A model generated the notes under the pieces. The model did not search any database. It saw only the letters and a list, made by a program, of their open reading frames with translations, and was not told where the DNA came from. Positions 27,584 to 36,301 of a stretch of 64,000 nucleotides of DNA are shown one piece after another (the first letter of the stretch is position 1; each line of letters opens with the position of its first letter). This stretch comes from Actinomadura opuntiae. GTDB taxonomy: Bacteria; Actinomycetota; Actinomycetes; Streptosporangiales; Streptosporangiaceae. Made by a program: the position numbers and the translations under genes. The stretch lies in the NCBI RefSeq assembly GCF_030283205.1, contig NZ_JASNWF010000012.1:1-64000 (forward strand), read 5' to 3'.

Positions 27584-27606
27584 TTATGGACAGCCCGATC
27601 CAATAT
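27584..27606. promoter_or_regulatory. TetR operator in its own promoter
   Basis: Second copy of the 23-bp site, on the minus strand, immediately upstream of the -10-like hexamer at 27573-27578. It also abuts the end of the large ATPase gene (stop at 27610). Confidence 0.6.
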
Positions 27607-27609
27607 CCC

Positions 27610-30600
27610 TCAGTCCGGCCGGTCGACCTGGACGATCACGTGGTCCGCGCCCTGCCCCAGGACCCCGCTCCCAGGGACCGCCTGCCCGTCGGGTCCGGTC
27701 ACCCCCATCCGCAGGCTCGCGAACCCGGGCTGCCCCAGCGCGAGCAGCGGATCCGGCTCGTCCCCGGTGCGCACGCCCGCGCGGGCGATGACGAGGTGCA
27801 GCCGTCCCGCCCGTCCGATATGGGGGTGGAGCGGCGCGAACAAGGCAGGTTCCACGACGTGCTGGTCATCGATCACGAGGAACACGTCTCGTGTCGACTC
27901 GCCGAGCGTCGCGGCCAGCCCGCGGATCAGGTACCTGATCTGGGAGGACGTCGCCGCGTACGTCTTCGGCTGGGACAGGTGCGCGTCAAGCCCGAACAAC
28001 GCCGGCTCGCGGAGCCCGCCGAACGGATCTATCACGAAGAGCGGCGTCCCCGACCTCCGCAGGAGAGCATCGACGACGATGCGGAGCACGGTCGTCTTGC
28101 CGGTTCCGGCCCTCCCGTAGACGGCGAGATGCGGTCGCCGCCGGAAGTCCAGCATCACCGGTTCGTCCGTCCTGACGTGGACACCGATCCGGACGCGGTC
28201 GTCCGCGACCGTAGCGAGTTCGTCCCGCGCGATCGACCCGGGTCGCCCGGGCGCGGGCTCTTCGGTCGGTTCGGGGAAGGGGACGAACCGTTGAAAGAGC
28301 TCGCCCAGGCCGGGTTCCATGGCGAGCAGCGACCGCAGCCGGGGGCTCGTGCCGCAGAGGACGGCCACCACGGGCTCGCTTTGCTCCGTGGACGAGAGCC
28401 GCAAGACCAGATTGGTGACCACGGCTCTGGCGGTCGCGTCCGAGAATTCATCGGCGTCCTGGATGAGCAATATCCCGCCGGCGGCCTCTCGGGATATCGA
28501 TGGCCAGCTCGTGTGCAGGTCTCGCCAGAATGCCTGTGACACATTGCCATGCCGCAGCATTCCGATTTTGGCGAGCATTCGCCCGTACAGCCGTGCCGCC
28601 TCTGTCATCCTCGGATGATAGGTTCCTTCGAACACAGTGTGGCGGGGATCCAGGTCGACCGGCAGTGCGGCTTCCTCCATGGCGGCCAAGCTCAGCATGG
28701 TCGTTCGCAGAGAGGGGTCGGCCAGTTCCTCGAACTCGCGCACGCAGTTGCGCAATCGGAGAACCTTTTTCTCCAATGGCAGGTCGTACGGGATGGACTG
28801 CGCTGCGTGGGTCGCGTCGTCGATGAAGTCGTCGACCGCGGTCTCTCGGGGAAGCGGTGCCGGCATGAACGGGCGCGGGGCGTCGCTGCCCGCGGCGATG
28901 TAGGCCGCTTGGCCCGCCCCGGGTAACGGGAGGTTCGCCCGGCCGAGGACCAGCCGGGACTCGTCGGATGGAAGTCGGTTCGCGGCAATGCGCCAGGTGA
29001 GCAGCGGGAGGAAGCTCGCCCAGGCGGCAGTGTTCTCCAGCCTTGACGCGATGATCATTTGTATGCCGTGAGTCCTGCTTAGCTGGGCGACCTCCAGCAT
29101 GAGGCTGAGGATCATCTCGCTCAGTTCCGGCCTGCCGGCCGCGATCGGCGTCACGTCCGCCATCACGACGAGACGTGGCAGGCGCCCGGCCTCTCCGTGT
29201 CGCGATCGGCGGTCCAGTTCCCTCGACAGGAGGTCGATGAACTCGTACGCCTGTTCTGTTCTGGCGAGCAGACCTCCAACGGAGAACTGAACGTGCGGCA
29301 GGTCGAGTGGCTCGCCCAGTGGGTGCTCTGCGAGTCCTGAGAAGATGAAGTTCACGTCGCGAGGCGAGTACCGTGCGGCGAGCGCGAGGGCAAGGGTGCG
29401 CAGGATGTGTCGGCGTTCTGACATATCGCCCAAGACCAGTCCATGGGATATGTCCATCGATAGGTCGAGTGCGGTCAGTGTGACTTCGCTGCCATCGTAG
29501 ACGTCGTATCCGATGGCAGGCTGCCGCGAAGTGGACCGGGGCATTCCCCATGTGTTGAGGAACGATTCGGGAGATCCGGCTCCGTTCAAGGCCAGCACAT
29601 CGGCCATCGCGTCGTCTTCGGAGGAGACGAGGGTGTCGGTCGGCGCCTGCGGGTCCGGGTTCGGCTCGTCGGGCCAGGGGAGTCTGGTCGCGCGGATGCC
29701 GCGGTCCTGCATGCGCTCCGTGAGCCTCATCCCCTCGGCGGCGGTGACGATAGCGTGACGGAAGATCGTCGGTGTGCTATCCGTGCTGGTCAGGAGGCTC
29801 GCGGTGCCATCCCCGTCTGGGCCGGGGACCGTGATCCGCCATCGCGGGGTGATGAGGGGATCGGCATCCGCAGACGAGCAGAAGACGAACCGGATTCCTT
29901 GGGCCGGACCTTCCTCACACAAGCGGACCAGGGATTCGCGCAGTTCGGGCCGCTCGTCTAGCAAGGCCTCCGCACTGTCGATGAACACGACGAGGGCGGC
30001 GAAGGCTTCCCCGGCGGGCTCTTCGGCCATGGCGGCCTCGCGGCGAATCCGCTCGTCCTCGAGGGCGGTGAGGAACAGGTCCAGCAGCCGCGCTGCGGTG
30101 CCGTGGACCGCGGACGCGACGTGGGGGAGCCCACCGAGGCCGACGAACGACATGTCCTGGGAGAAGTCGGCGAACGCGAAGGTGACCATGTGCGGGGAAC
30201 TGACGAGCGCCAGGCTGAACACGATCGTTCGGAGGACGCGGTCGCGATCGGCGCGCGGGCCGACGATCAGACCGTGTGGCCAATCGGGGGCGCCGCGCAG
30301 GACGTCGAGCCGGACCGTTTCGCCGTTGGTGTCCACGCCGATGGGCGTAGGGCGTGGAGGGCCGTTCCAGCCCTCGCCGATCAGGTCGTCGACGGGGGTG
30401 TCGAGGAGGTCGAGGAGGTTCGGGGCGGCGGGGGCGGGTGCCCGGACGGGTGTGGGGAGGCCGGTGCGGACCAGGGCAAAGTGGTCGGTGTCGGCGGTGA
30501 GGGTGACGGGGCCGCCGTCGGCGGGCAGCAGGGCGCGGAAGGTCTCGGCGGTGCCGCCGGCGCGGCGTTCGATCTCGGCGGAGACGGCCTCCAGCACGCG

Positions 30601-31920
30601 GCGGGTGTGCTGGGCCTCGGGGCGCGGGAGGGTGTCGAGGAGGGCCTCGCGGGCGCCGGGGACGAACTCGTAGCGGACGTCGTCCAGCGGGCGGAGCAGC
30701 CCGCTGAGCAGGACCTCGGCGAGCCGGCCGGGGTCGGAGCCGCCGAGGACGCCGTGCTGGATGAGCCGCATCACCGGCAGCGACGGGACGGAGACGGCGA
30801 CGTGCGCGGCGAGTTCGGCGGCGTCGGGGGAGGCGGTGGCGAGGAAGCGGCGGACGCGTTCGGCGACGGGCAGTTCGCGTTCCCGCCGGACGGGCGCCGA
30901 CGGCGAGGGCCGGGACGGAAGGAACGTGACCGCGGTGGGCTGCGGCCCGGAGCCGGACACGAGCCGCGCCCACGCACCGAACCACCGGGGCGACACCTCC
31001 AGGACGGGCACGGGCACGCCGGACGCCAGGCCGCCGTCGAACGGGGCAAAGCGCAGGCCGGTGTCGGGCCCGCCGGGGCGGGGCAGGACGGCGAGGCCGG
31101 GTGCGGTGGGGGCGGCGGTGCGGCGCCAGAGGCGTTCGGCGAGGGGCTGGAGGATGGCCGTGGGGCCGTTCAGCGCCCAGCGGCGGACGGCGCGGGCGGC
31201 GCGCCCGTCCCACCAGTGGGGGCCGGAGCAGTCGCTCAGGACGAGGACGGCGTGGCGTCCGGAGGCGTCCTGGAGGGTGCCGGGGGCGCGGGGCGGTGCG
31301 CCGCCGCCGGCGGTGATGCGTCCGGCGGTGTCCAGGTGGGCGACGGTGACGTTGTGGAACGCGCCCTGCCGGACGAGGACCTCGGCGAGTTCGCGGGCGA
31401 GGGGCCGCCAGAGCCGCATGGTGGGGCCGGTGTCGACGACGAGGGTGAGGGTGAGCCAGCGTTCGGGGGCGGGGACGAGGACGGGCGTCCACAGGCGGGT
31501 GTCGGCGATGCGGGCCGCGGTGGCCTCCTCGTCGAGTTCGCGGCGGTGCCGGGACGGGACGCGCCGCTTGAGCGGGCGGAGGGCGCGCTGCACGCCGAGC
31601 GGGTCGGGCAGCATCGGCGCGGTGGGGACGAGCACTTCGGAGGCGGAACCCGCGTCCGGCGCGGGGCCCGCGGCAGGGGCGGGATGCGGATGCAACGCGG
31701 TGCGCGGTTCGGGCGCACGCGCGGGCGGCGGTTCCACCGGCTGGGGAACCGCGGGCGGGACGACCTCGTCCGAGACCGGCGAAGCCGGAGCGGCGGCCGC
31801 CGACCCGGACGAGGACGACGCGACGTGGCAGGCGAGCCACAGCATCTCGCTCAGTTCCAGCGCGTCCGGCGGGTCCCCGGAGACGGCGCCGAGCGTCTCG
31901 CGCAGCCGGTCAATCGTCAT
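27610..31920 (-). CDS. vWA (SAV_2336-type) / multi-FtsK-EccC / EccA-like fusion ATPase
   Basis: A 1436-residue protein with no signal peptide. Residues 1-35 form a short helical head, then a Pro/Ala linker (about 36-110). About 150-470 is a SAV_2336-type, vWA-like module with VVDTGPTM (161-168) and VLVLSDCSGP (225-234). About 520-760 and 800-1010 are FtsK/EccC-like domains whose P-loop positions read GPRADRDR and GDMSERRH, so neither should bind ATP normally. About 1035-1220 resembles an EccA/CbxX AAA domain without Walker A: LYGRMLAKIGMLRHG, then GGILLIQDADEF, VVAVLCG and MEPGLGELFQRF. About 1240-1436 is a final FtsK-like domain with intact Walker A GRAGTGKTT (1269-1277) and Walker B FLVIDD. 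Its start overlaps the MoxR gene by 11 nt. In related cassettes such a protein is the large vWA/NTPase partner of MoxR and VMAP; ATP-driven assembly or threading is an inference. Base composition falls sharply after the vWA part. Confidence 0.85.
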   Translation of the reverse strand: MTIDRLRETLGAVSGDPPDALELSEMLWLACHVASSSSGSAAAAPASPVSDEVVPPAVPQPVEPPPARAPEPRTALHPHPAPAAGPAPDAGSASEVLVPTAPMLPDPLGVQRALRPLKRRVPSRHRRELDEEATAARIADTRLWTPVLVPAPERWLTLTLVVDTGPTMRLWRPLARELAEVLVRQGAFHNVTVAHLDTAGRITAGGGAPPRAPGTLQDASGRHAVLVLSDCSGPHWWDGRAARAVRRWALNGPTAILQPLAERLWRRTAAPTAPGLAVLPRPGGPDTGLRFAPFDGGLASGVPVPVLEVSPRWFGAWARLVSGSGPQPTAVTFLPSRPSPSAPVRRERELPVAERVRRFLATASPDAAELAAHVAVSVPSLPVMRLIQHGVLGGSDPGRLAEVLLSGLLRPLDDVRYEFVPGAREALLDTLPRPEAQHTRRVLEAVSAEIERRAGGTAETFRALLPADGGPVTLTADTDHFALVRTGLPTPVRAPAPAAPNLLDLLDTPVDDLIGEGWNGPPRPTPIGVDTNGETVRLDVLRGAPDWPHGLIVGPRADRDRVLRTIVFSLALVSSPHMVTFAFADFSQDMSFVGLGGLPHVASAVHGTAARLLDLFLTALEDERIRREAAMAEEPAGEAFAALVVFIDSAEALLDERPELRESLVRLCEEGPAQGIRFVFCSSADADPLITPRWRITVPGPDGDGTASLLTSTDSTPTIFRHAIVTAAEGMRLTERMQDRGIRATRLPWPDEPNPDPQAPTDTLVSSEDDAMADVLALNGAGSPESFLNTWGMPRSTSRQPAIGYDVYDGSEVTLTALDLSMDISHGLVLGDMSERRHILRTLALALAARYSPRDVNFIFSGLAEHPLGEPLDLPHVQFSVGGLLARTEQAYEFIDLLSRELDRRSRHGEAGRLPRLVVMADVTPIAAGRPELSEMILSLMLEVAQLSRTHGIQMIIASRLENTAAWASFLPLLTWRIAANRLPSDESRLVLGRANLPLPGAGQAAYIAAGSDAPRPFMPAPLPRETAVDDFIDDATHAAQSIPYDLPLEKKVLRLRNCVREFEELADPSLRTTMLSLAAMEEAALPVDLDPRHTVFEGTYHPRMTEAARLYGRMLAKIGMLRHGNVSQAFWRDLHTSWPSISREAAGGILLIQDADEFSDATARAVVTNLVLRLSSTEQSEPVVAVLCGTSPRLRSLLAMEPGLGELFQRFVPFPEPTEEPAPGRPGSIARDELATVADDRVRIGVHVRTDEPVMLDFRRRPHLAVYGRAGTGKTTVLRIVVDALLRRSGTPLFVIDPFGGLREPALFGLDAHLSQPKTYAATSSQIRYLIRGLAATLGESTRDVFLVIDDQHVVEPALFAPLHPHIGRAGRLHLVIARAGVRTGDEPDPLLALGQPGFASLRMGVTGPDGQAVPGSGVLGQGADHVIVQVDRPD

Positions 31921-32884
31921 CGATCGGGCCCGCCAGCCGGCGCATGATGCGGTCGGCGAGGGTGTGGCGGTCGGCGGCGCCGGCGTGGCGGCACAGGTAG
32001 ACGGCGTTGAGGAGCTGGTCGGTGGCGAGGGTGCCGGACGTCGACCGTTCGAAGAAGCGGCGGACGAGGTCGTCGCTCTGGTCGGCGAGGTCGCCGAGGT
32101 GCTCGCGGACGATCGCGGTCAGCTCGGCCTCCCCGGCGGGCTGGCGCAGCTCGACGGTGACGCACCGGCGCAGGAACGCGGGCGGGAACTCGCGCTCGCC
32201 GTTGCTGGTCATCACGACCAGCGGGAACGCGCGGCAGCGGACGGTCCCGGCGGTGACGGTGACGCGGGCACCGGGGCCGTCGGCGGTCATGACCTCGGCG
32301 GACGGGTCGGCGCGCCGGGTCAGCTCGGGGATCTCGTACTCGCCCTTCTCGAACACGGTGAGCAGGTCGTTGGGCAGGTCGATGTCGCTCTTGTCGATCT
32401 CGTCGACGAGCAGGACGCGGGGCCGGGCGTAGGGGAGCAGGGCGGTGCCGAGGGGGCCGAGCCGGATGTAGCGGCCGATGTCCTCGTCGGAGACGGGGTC
32501 GGCGCCGTCGCGGGCGGCGTAGAGGCGGGTGAGGGGGTCGTACTGGTAGAGGCCGTCGCGGAGGGCGGTCCGGGAGGTGATGGGCCAGTGCAGGACGGGA
32601 CCGAGCCGCAGTTCGTGGGCGGCGGCGTAGGCGAGGGTGGACTTGCCGGTGCCGGGCGGTCCGGTGACGAGCAGCGGGCGACGCAGGTACAGGGCGGCGT
32701 TGACCTGCTGGACGGCGTCGTCCGACGGCAGGTAGGTGGTGGCCTGGTGCCGGTTGCCCGATTCGCCGCCGGGCGGGGGCAGGACGGGGCCGCCGTCGAA
32801 GTCGCGCCACGGCGGGGGCGGCGGGAGCCGGTCGATGCCGTCGTGGGGGCGACGGTTCCCGGTGTAGAGCAGCCAGTCGGGCAC
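31910..32884 (-). CDS. MoxR-type AAA ATPase
   Basis: A 324-residue AAA+ ATPase of the MoxR/RavA group, typically a chaperone-like partner of vWA proteins. A Pro-rich N-terminus (about 1-50) precedes Walker A GPPGTGKST (75-83), Walker B VLLVDEIDKS (157-166), sensor MTSNGEREFPPAFLRRC with the arginine finger, and a helical lid. GTG 32884 directly follows the stop of the protease gene (no gap) and has GGAGGTATAG just upstream. The downstream vWA/FtsK gene overlaps it. The position between a VMAP-type protein and a vWA protein is the hallmark of vWA-MoxR-VMAP systems. Confidence 0.92.
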   Translation of the reverse strand: MPDWLLYTGNRRPHDGIDRLPPPPPWRDFDGGPVLPPPGGESGNRHQATTYLPSDDAVQQVNAALYLRRPLLVTGPPGTGKSTLAYAAAHELRLGPVLHWPITSRTALRDGLYQYDPLTRLYAARDGADPVSDEDIGRYIRLGPLGTALLPYARPRVLLVDEIDKSDIDLPNDLLTVFEKGEYEIPELTRRADPSAEVMTADGPGARVTVTAGTVRCRAFPLVVMTSNGEREFPPAFLRRCVTVELRQPAGEAELTAIVREHLGDLADQSDDLVRRFFERSTSGTLATDQLLNAVYLCRHAGAADRHTLADRIMRRLAGPIDDD

Positions 32885-34558
32885 CTATACCTCCATGGCG
32901 AGCGGCGGGTCGGGGAGGCGGGACGGGTCGTCCCACAGCAGGGTGAGGTCGCGGCCGCAGTGCGGCTCGTCCTTCGGCGCCTGCAGGGCCTCCTTGCGCA
33001 GGTCGAGAGCGATGCGGGGCAGGTCGGCGGGCGGCGCGCCGCGGACGGCGGCGGCGAGCGCGGCGGCGGCGCGGTGGCCGCGGCAGTCGTGGTGCGCGGC
33101 GTCGGTGCAGGAGGTGCGGGGCCACAGCATGACGGGGACGCCGTTGTTGAGGGCGGCGGTGAGCCAGCTCCGCAGCGGGCGGGCGCCGTAGACGAGGACG
33201 CAGTAGTCGGTGTTGGCCTCCAGCCAGTCGTGGAAGGCGCTGCCCTTGCGGGGCGCGTCGCAGCCGACGCGGCGGGGTTCGCTGCGGCCGCGCCCGGTGA
33301 GCACCCGCCACCGCTGGTGCGCCTGGTCGCGGCGGATGGAGTCGGGCCGCAGCCGGTCGACGTCCCGGACGACCACCGGGTACATCCGCATCGGGATCCT
33401 GTTGCGGGCGTCGACGTACCACTGCTCGAACGGCTTGCCGAGCCAGCTCTCCGGCACCGCGAACTCGATCATCCAGCGGCGTCCGATCACGGCCTGGCGG
33501 GTGCGGGCGACGGCGTCCTGCACGGCGCCGCGGACCTCGCTCTCGGGGACGCGGACGGTGGGCTGTGAGGGCCCCTCGGCGCCGTCGATCCAGGTGTGCA
33601 CGGTGAGGTCGTAGGAGCGGTCGAAGGTGAGCCGTTCCAGCCGGACGATGATGGACGCGGGTTCCCCCTCCGCCGCGCCGGGGGCGGGGCGCAGGTGCCG
33701 CGCGGTCCAGGCGGCGAGCTCGCGGCGGCGGTGTTCGGGCAGGTGGCGGCCGAGCGCGGCGAGGTGGCGGGCGAGGCGGTCGGGGTCGAGCGGCCAGCCT
33801 TCGGCGACGTACCGGACCGACGCCCACGCGGAGCGGAAGGCCTCGAGGGGCGGGCGGCCGACGGCGCGGTCGAGGTCGGCGGCGAGCGGGCCGGTGTACG
33901 GGATCCCATCGAGGAGGCGGCGCAGGTCGCGGCGGGTGTCGGGGGTGAGCCAGCGCAGCGGCAGGACGTCGTCCAGTTCCTCCCAGTGCGTGCGGATCCG
34001 GGAGAGCGGCAGCATCCAGCCGAGGTCGGCGCGGTCGCGGTCGCCGAGTTCGGCGTCGGTGACCATACCGACGACGGTTCCGGTGGCCGCGTCGTACACG
34101 GCGGAGCCGCTGTAGCCCTCCTCCAGCGCATAGCCGGGCGCCGTCCGCAGCTGCCACCATTCCCGCTTCACCAGCCAGTGCGGGTCGGTGGTGACGGTGG
34201 CGTACCGCTCGTTGTCGTCGCTGCGGGCGGGGAACCCGTACACGCCGAGCGGGCGTCCGCCGCCCACCAACTCGGGGACGTCCTCGGGATCGGCGAGCCG
34301 CGCCGGTTCGTACGGGACGGGCTCGGCCAGCTCCAGCACCGCCACGTCGCCGTCGTCGCCGGTCCGCCGCCACCCGCCGCGCGCGACGACCTTGGCGGGC
34401 AGGTCCTCGCGCAGGCCGGGGAATCCGACCCGTGCCTCGTCCTGGCCCAGGACGGTGTGCGCGCAGGTCAGCAGCCGGGTCGGGGTGACGAGGAACGCGG
34501 CGCCGAGCTTGCCGCGGGCGGGCGTCCCGACCCACGCGCGCCACTGCCAGTCGTCCAC
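32885..34558 (-). CDS. Trypsin-like protease with VMAP-C-like domain
   Basis: A 557-residue cytoplasmic protein. Residues about 8-195 form a trypsin-like domain with a complete apparent triad: His34 in TCAHTV, Asp71 in DDGDVAVLEL and Ser150 in EEGYSGSAVYD. About 205-285 is a helical region like the effector-associated or VMAP-middle domains. About 300-557 matches the VMAP-C layout (SIIVRLERLTFDRSYDLTVH, HQRWRVLTGRGRSEPRRVGC, ANTDYCVLVYGARPLRSWL, GVPVMLWPRTSC). In this class the protease is thought to be the effector and the VMAP region the adaptor to MoxR/vWA. GTG 34558 follows the stop of the small upstream gene without a gap; GGAGGAGTAG is its ribosome site. No signal peptide is present, so the target is probably intracellular. 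Confidence 0.9.
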   Translation of the reverse strand: MDDWQWRAWVGTPARGKLGAAFLVTPTRLLTCAHTVLGQDEARVGFPGLREDLPAKVVARGGWRRTGDDGDVAVLELAEPVPYEPARLADPEDVPELVGGGRPLGVYGFPARSDDNERYATVTTDPHWLVKREWWQLRTAPGYALEEGYSGSAVYDAATGTVVGMVTDAELGDRDRADLGWMLPLSRIRTHWEELDDVLPLRWLTPDTRRDLRRLLDGIPYTGPLAADLDRAVGRPPLEAFRSAWASVRYVAEGWPLDPDRLARHLAALGRHLPEHRRRELAAWTARHLRPAPGAAEGEPASIIVRLERLTFDRSYDLTVHTWIDGAEGPSQPTVRVPESEVRGAVQDAVARTRQAVIGRRWMIEFAVPESWLGKPFEQWYVDARNRIPMRMYPVVVRDVDRLRPDSIRRDQAHQRWRVLTGRGRSEPRRVGCDAPRKGSAFHDWLEANTDYCVLVYGARPLRSWLTAALNNGVPVMLWPRTSCTDAAHHDCRGHRAAAALAAAVRGAPPADLPRIALDLRKEALQAPKDEPHCGRDLTLLWDDPSRLPDPPLAMEV

Positions 34559-34894
34559 CTACTCCTCCCCGGCGCCGGCCTTCTGCTCACCCCAGGTCAG
34601 CTTGACCTTCAGGTGCCCCTCCACGGACGTCTTGGCGATGACGGCGCCCGCGGCGGCGTTCAGTTTCACCCCGAACTCCAGCTCGACCGCGTCGGGGTTG
34701 AGGTCGCCGCCGCGCAGCGCGGCGAGCGCGGCCTCGGCGGCGTCCCGGACGTGCTGGAACGCGTCCTCGAACTTGGCGCCGGCCTCGTGGATCAGCCCGT
34801 CGCCGCGCGCCACCGAGCGCATGCCCGGTTCGGCGGAGTCGGTCTCGACGACGATGCTGCCGTGCTCGGTCCGCCAGCGCACCAGCTCGTTCAC
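34559..34894 (-). CDS. CU044_2847-family small protein, first gene of the VMAP-type cassette
   Basis: A 111-residue protein matching the CU044_2847 family: VRWRTEHGSIVVETD at the start, a central helix with FEDAFQHVRDAAEAALAAL, then VELEFGVKLNAAAGAVIAKT and HLKVKLTW at the end. The function is unknown, but the family recurs next to trypsin-like/VMAP or TPR effectors, where it is thought to be a sensor or small regulator. It opens the four-gene cassette, whose other junctions are zero-gap or overlapping. The promoter must lie in the 111-nt gap to the divergent MmcQ/YjbR gene. Confidence 0.88.
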   Translation of the reverse strand: MNELVRWRTEHGSIVVETDSAEPGMRSVARGDGLIHEAGAKFEDAFQHVRDAAEAALAALRGGDLNPDAVELEFGVKLNAAAGAVIAKTSVEGHLKVKLTWGEQKAGAGEE

Positions 34895-35005
34895 GTCCGC
34901 GTCCCCCTCGGCCCTCGGCGTCCCGCCAATCTAACAAGATCATCAAGTGCGGGCCGGGAGACGGCCATACTTTCCGGGGCGGAGCGCTGGCCATAGGAGG
35001 ACACG

Positions 35006-35347
35006 GTGATCACTGTCGAGCAGGTGCGGGCGTTGGCGGTGACGCTGCCCCGGACGTCGGAGCACCTCATCAGGGACCGGGTGAAGTTCCGCGTCGGGTC
35101 GATCGTCTACGTGGCGTTCTCGCGGGACGAGACGGTGATGGGGTTCGCGTTCCCGAAGGAGGAGCGGGCGGCGCTGGTCGCGTCGGAGCCGGACAAGTTC
35201 CGGCTGCCCGGGGAGTCGGACCTGCGGTTCAACTGGGTCGAAGCGTGGACGGGGGCGCTGGACGAGCCCGAGATGCACGAGCTGGTCATGGACGCGTGGC
35301 GGATGGTCGTCCCGAAGAAGGTCGCCGCCGCCCGTCTCGGCTCATGA
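35006..35347 (+). CDS. MmcQ/YjbR family protein
   Basis: A 113-residue YjbR-fold (CyaY-like) DNA-binding-type protein. Family landmarks are VRALAVTLPRTSEHLIRDRVKFRVGSI, MGFAFPKEERAAL, FNWVEAWTGALDEPEMHELV and the terminal AWRMVVPKKVAA. The function is poorly defined; some members bind DNA non-specifically. AGGAGG lies upstream of the GTG. Its last 6 nt overlap the 3' end of the convergent esterase gene. There is no evident link to the divergent VMAP-type cassette. Confidence 0.88.
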   Translation: MITVEQVRALAVTLPRTSEHLIRDRVKFRVGSIVYVAFSRDETVMGFAFPKEERAALVASEPDKFRLPGESDLRFNWVEAWTGALDEPEMHELVMDAWRMVVPKKVAAARLGS

Positions 35348-36289
35348 GGTGAGCACCGGGGCGAGCGCGGTGCGCAGCGCCGCGAGCCAGTGCCGGGTGG
35401 TGCGCCGGGCCAGGGTGGTGCCCGGCGCGGACGCCTCGAACAGGTGCCATGCGCCCGGCACGTCCTTCGACTCGACCGGGACGCCGGCCTCCATGAGGCG
35501 CCGCGCGTAGTCCAGGCCCTCGTCGCGCAGCGGGTCGAGACCGCAGGTCAGGATGTAGGCGGCCGGCAGGCCGGACAGGTCGTCCGCCCGGGCCGGGGCC
35601 GCGTAGGGGGAGACGTCGCCACCGGACGGGAGGTAGGCGTCCCACATCGCGCGGACCTTGGCTCGGTTGGTCAGGCGCGGGTCGGTGATCCGGTGGGCGG
35701 ACGGGGTGTCAAGCCGGTCGTCCAGGCACGGGATCAGCAGGGTCTGGAACGCGATGGCGGGGCCGCCCCGGTCGCGCGCGGCGAGGCACAGCGCGGCGGA
35801 AAGGCAGCCGCCCGCCGACGCGCCCGCCACCGCGATCCGCGCCGCGTCGGCGCCCAGCTCGGCGGCGTTCGCGGCGAGCCAGCACAGCACGGTGTAGCAG
35901 TCCTCGAAACCGGCGGGGAACGGGTGCTCGGGCACCAGCCGGTAGTGGACGTTCACGACGAGCGAGCCGGTCTCGGTGCAGACGTCCCGCGCCATCGGGC
36001 TGGGCCCGTCCAGTTCGCCGTAGCTGAACCCGCCGCCGTGGATGTACAGGACGGCGGGCAGTGGACCGGGCGCGGCGCCGGCGGGACGCAGGATCTGCAC
36101 CGGGATCTCGTTGCCGTCCGGGCCGGGGGCGGTCGTCTCCTCGATGAGCACGGTGCCGTCGTCGGGACGCATCAGCGGCGCCATCAGCGCCTTGAACGCG
36201 GTGCGCGTCGCCTCGATGTCGGCGGTCGGGTCGTCCGGCCTGGGCGCCATCGAGGCGAGGACGCCGGCGAGCTCGGGATGGACGTTCAT
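35342..36289 (-). CDS. Alpha/beta hydrolase, HSL-type esterase
   Basis: A 315-residue esterase of the hormone-sensitive-lipase (family IV) group. The oxyanion-hole motif HGGGF, the nucleophile elbow in GASAGG, the acid in CGLDPLRDEG and the base in GAWHLFE make a full triad. Short-chain ester substrates are typical. ATG 36289 is chosen because GGGAG lies about 7 nt upstream; ATG 36301 is in frame. A PadR-type gene diverges from it, and the operators between them suggest the esterase is its target. Confidence 0.9.
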   Translation of the reverse strand: MNVHPELAGVLASMAPRPDDPTADIEATRTAFKALMAPLMRPDDGTVLIEETTAPGPDGNEIPVQILRPAGAAPGPLPAVLYIHGGGFSYGELDGPSPMARDVCTETGSLVVNVHYRLVPEHPFPAGFEDCYTVLCWLAANAAELGADAARIAVAGASAGGCLSAALCLAARDRGGPAIAFQTLLIPCLDDRLDTPSAHRITDPRLTNRAKVRAMWDAYLPSGGDVSPYAAPARADDLSGLPAAYILTCGLDPLRDEGLDYARRLMEAGVPVESKDVPGAWHLFEASAPGTTLARRTTRHWLAALRTALAPVLTS

Positions 36290-36301
36290 GCACGCTCCCA
36301 T

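Noticed and set aside
27610..31920. A bona fide ESX/type VII secretion locus
   Set aside because: EccC- and EccA-like modules are present, but there are no WXG100, EccB, EccD, EccE or mycosin genes, and the ATPase has no membrane segments.
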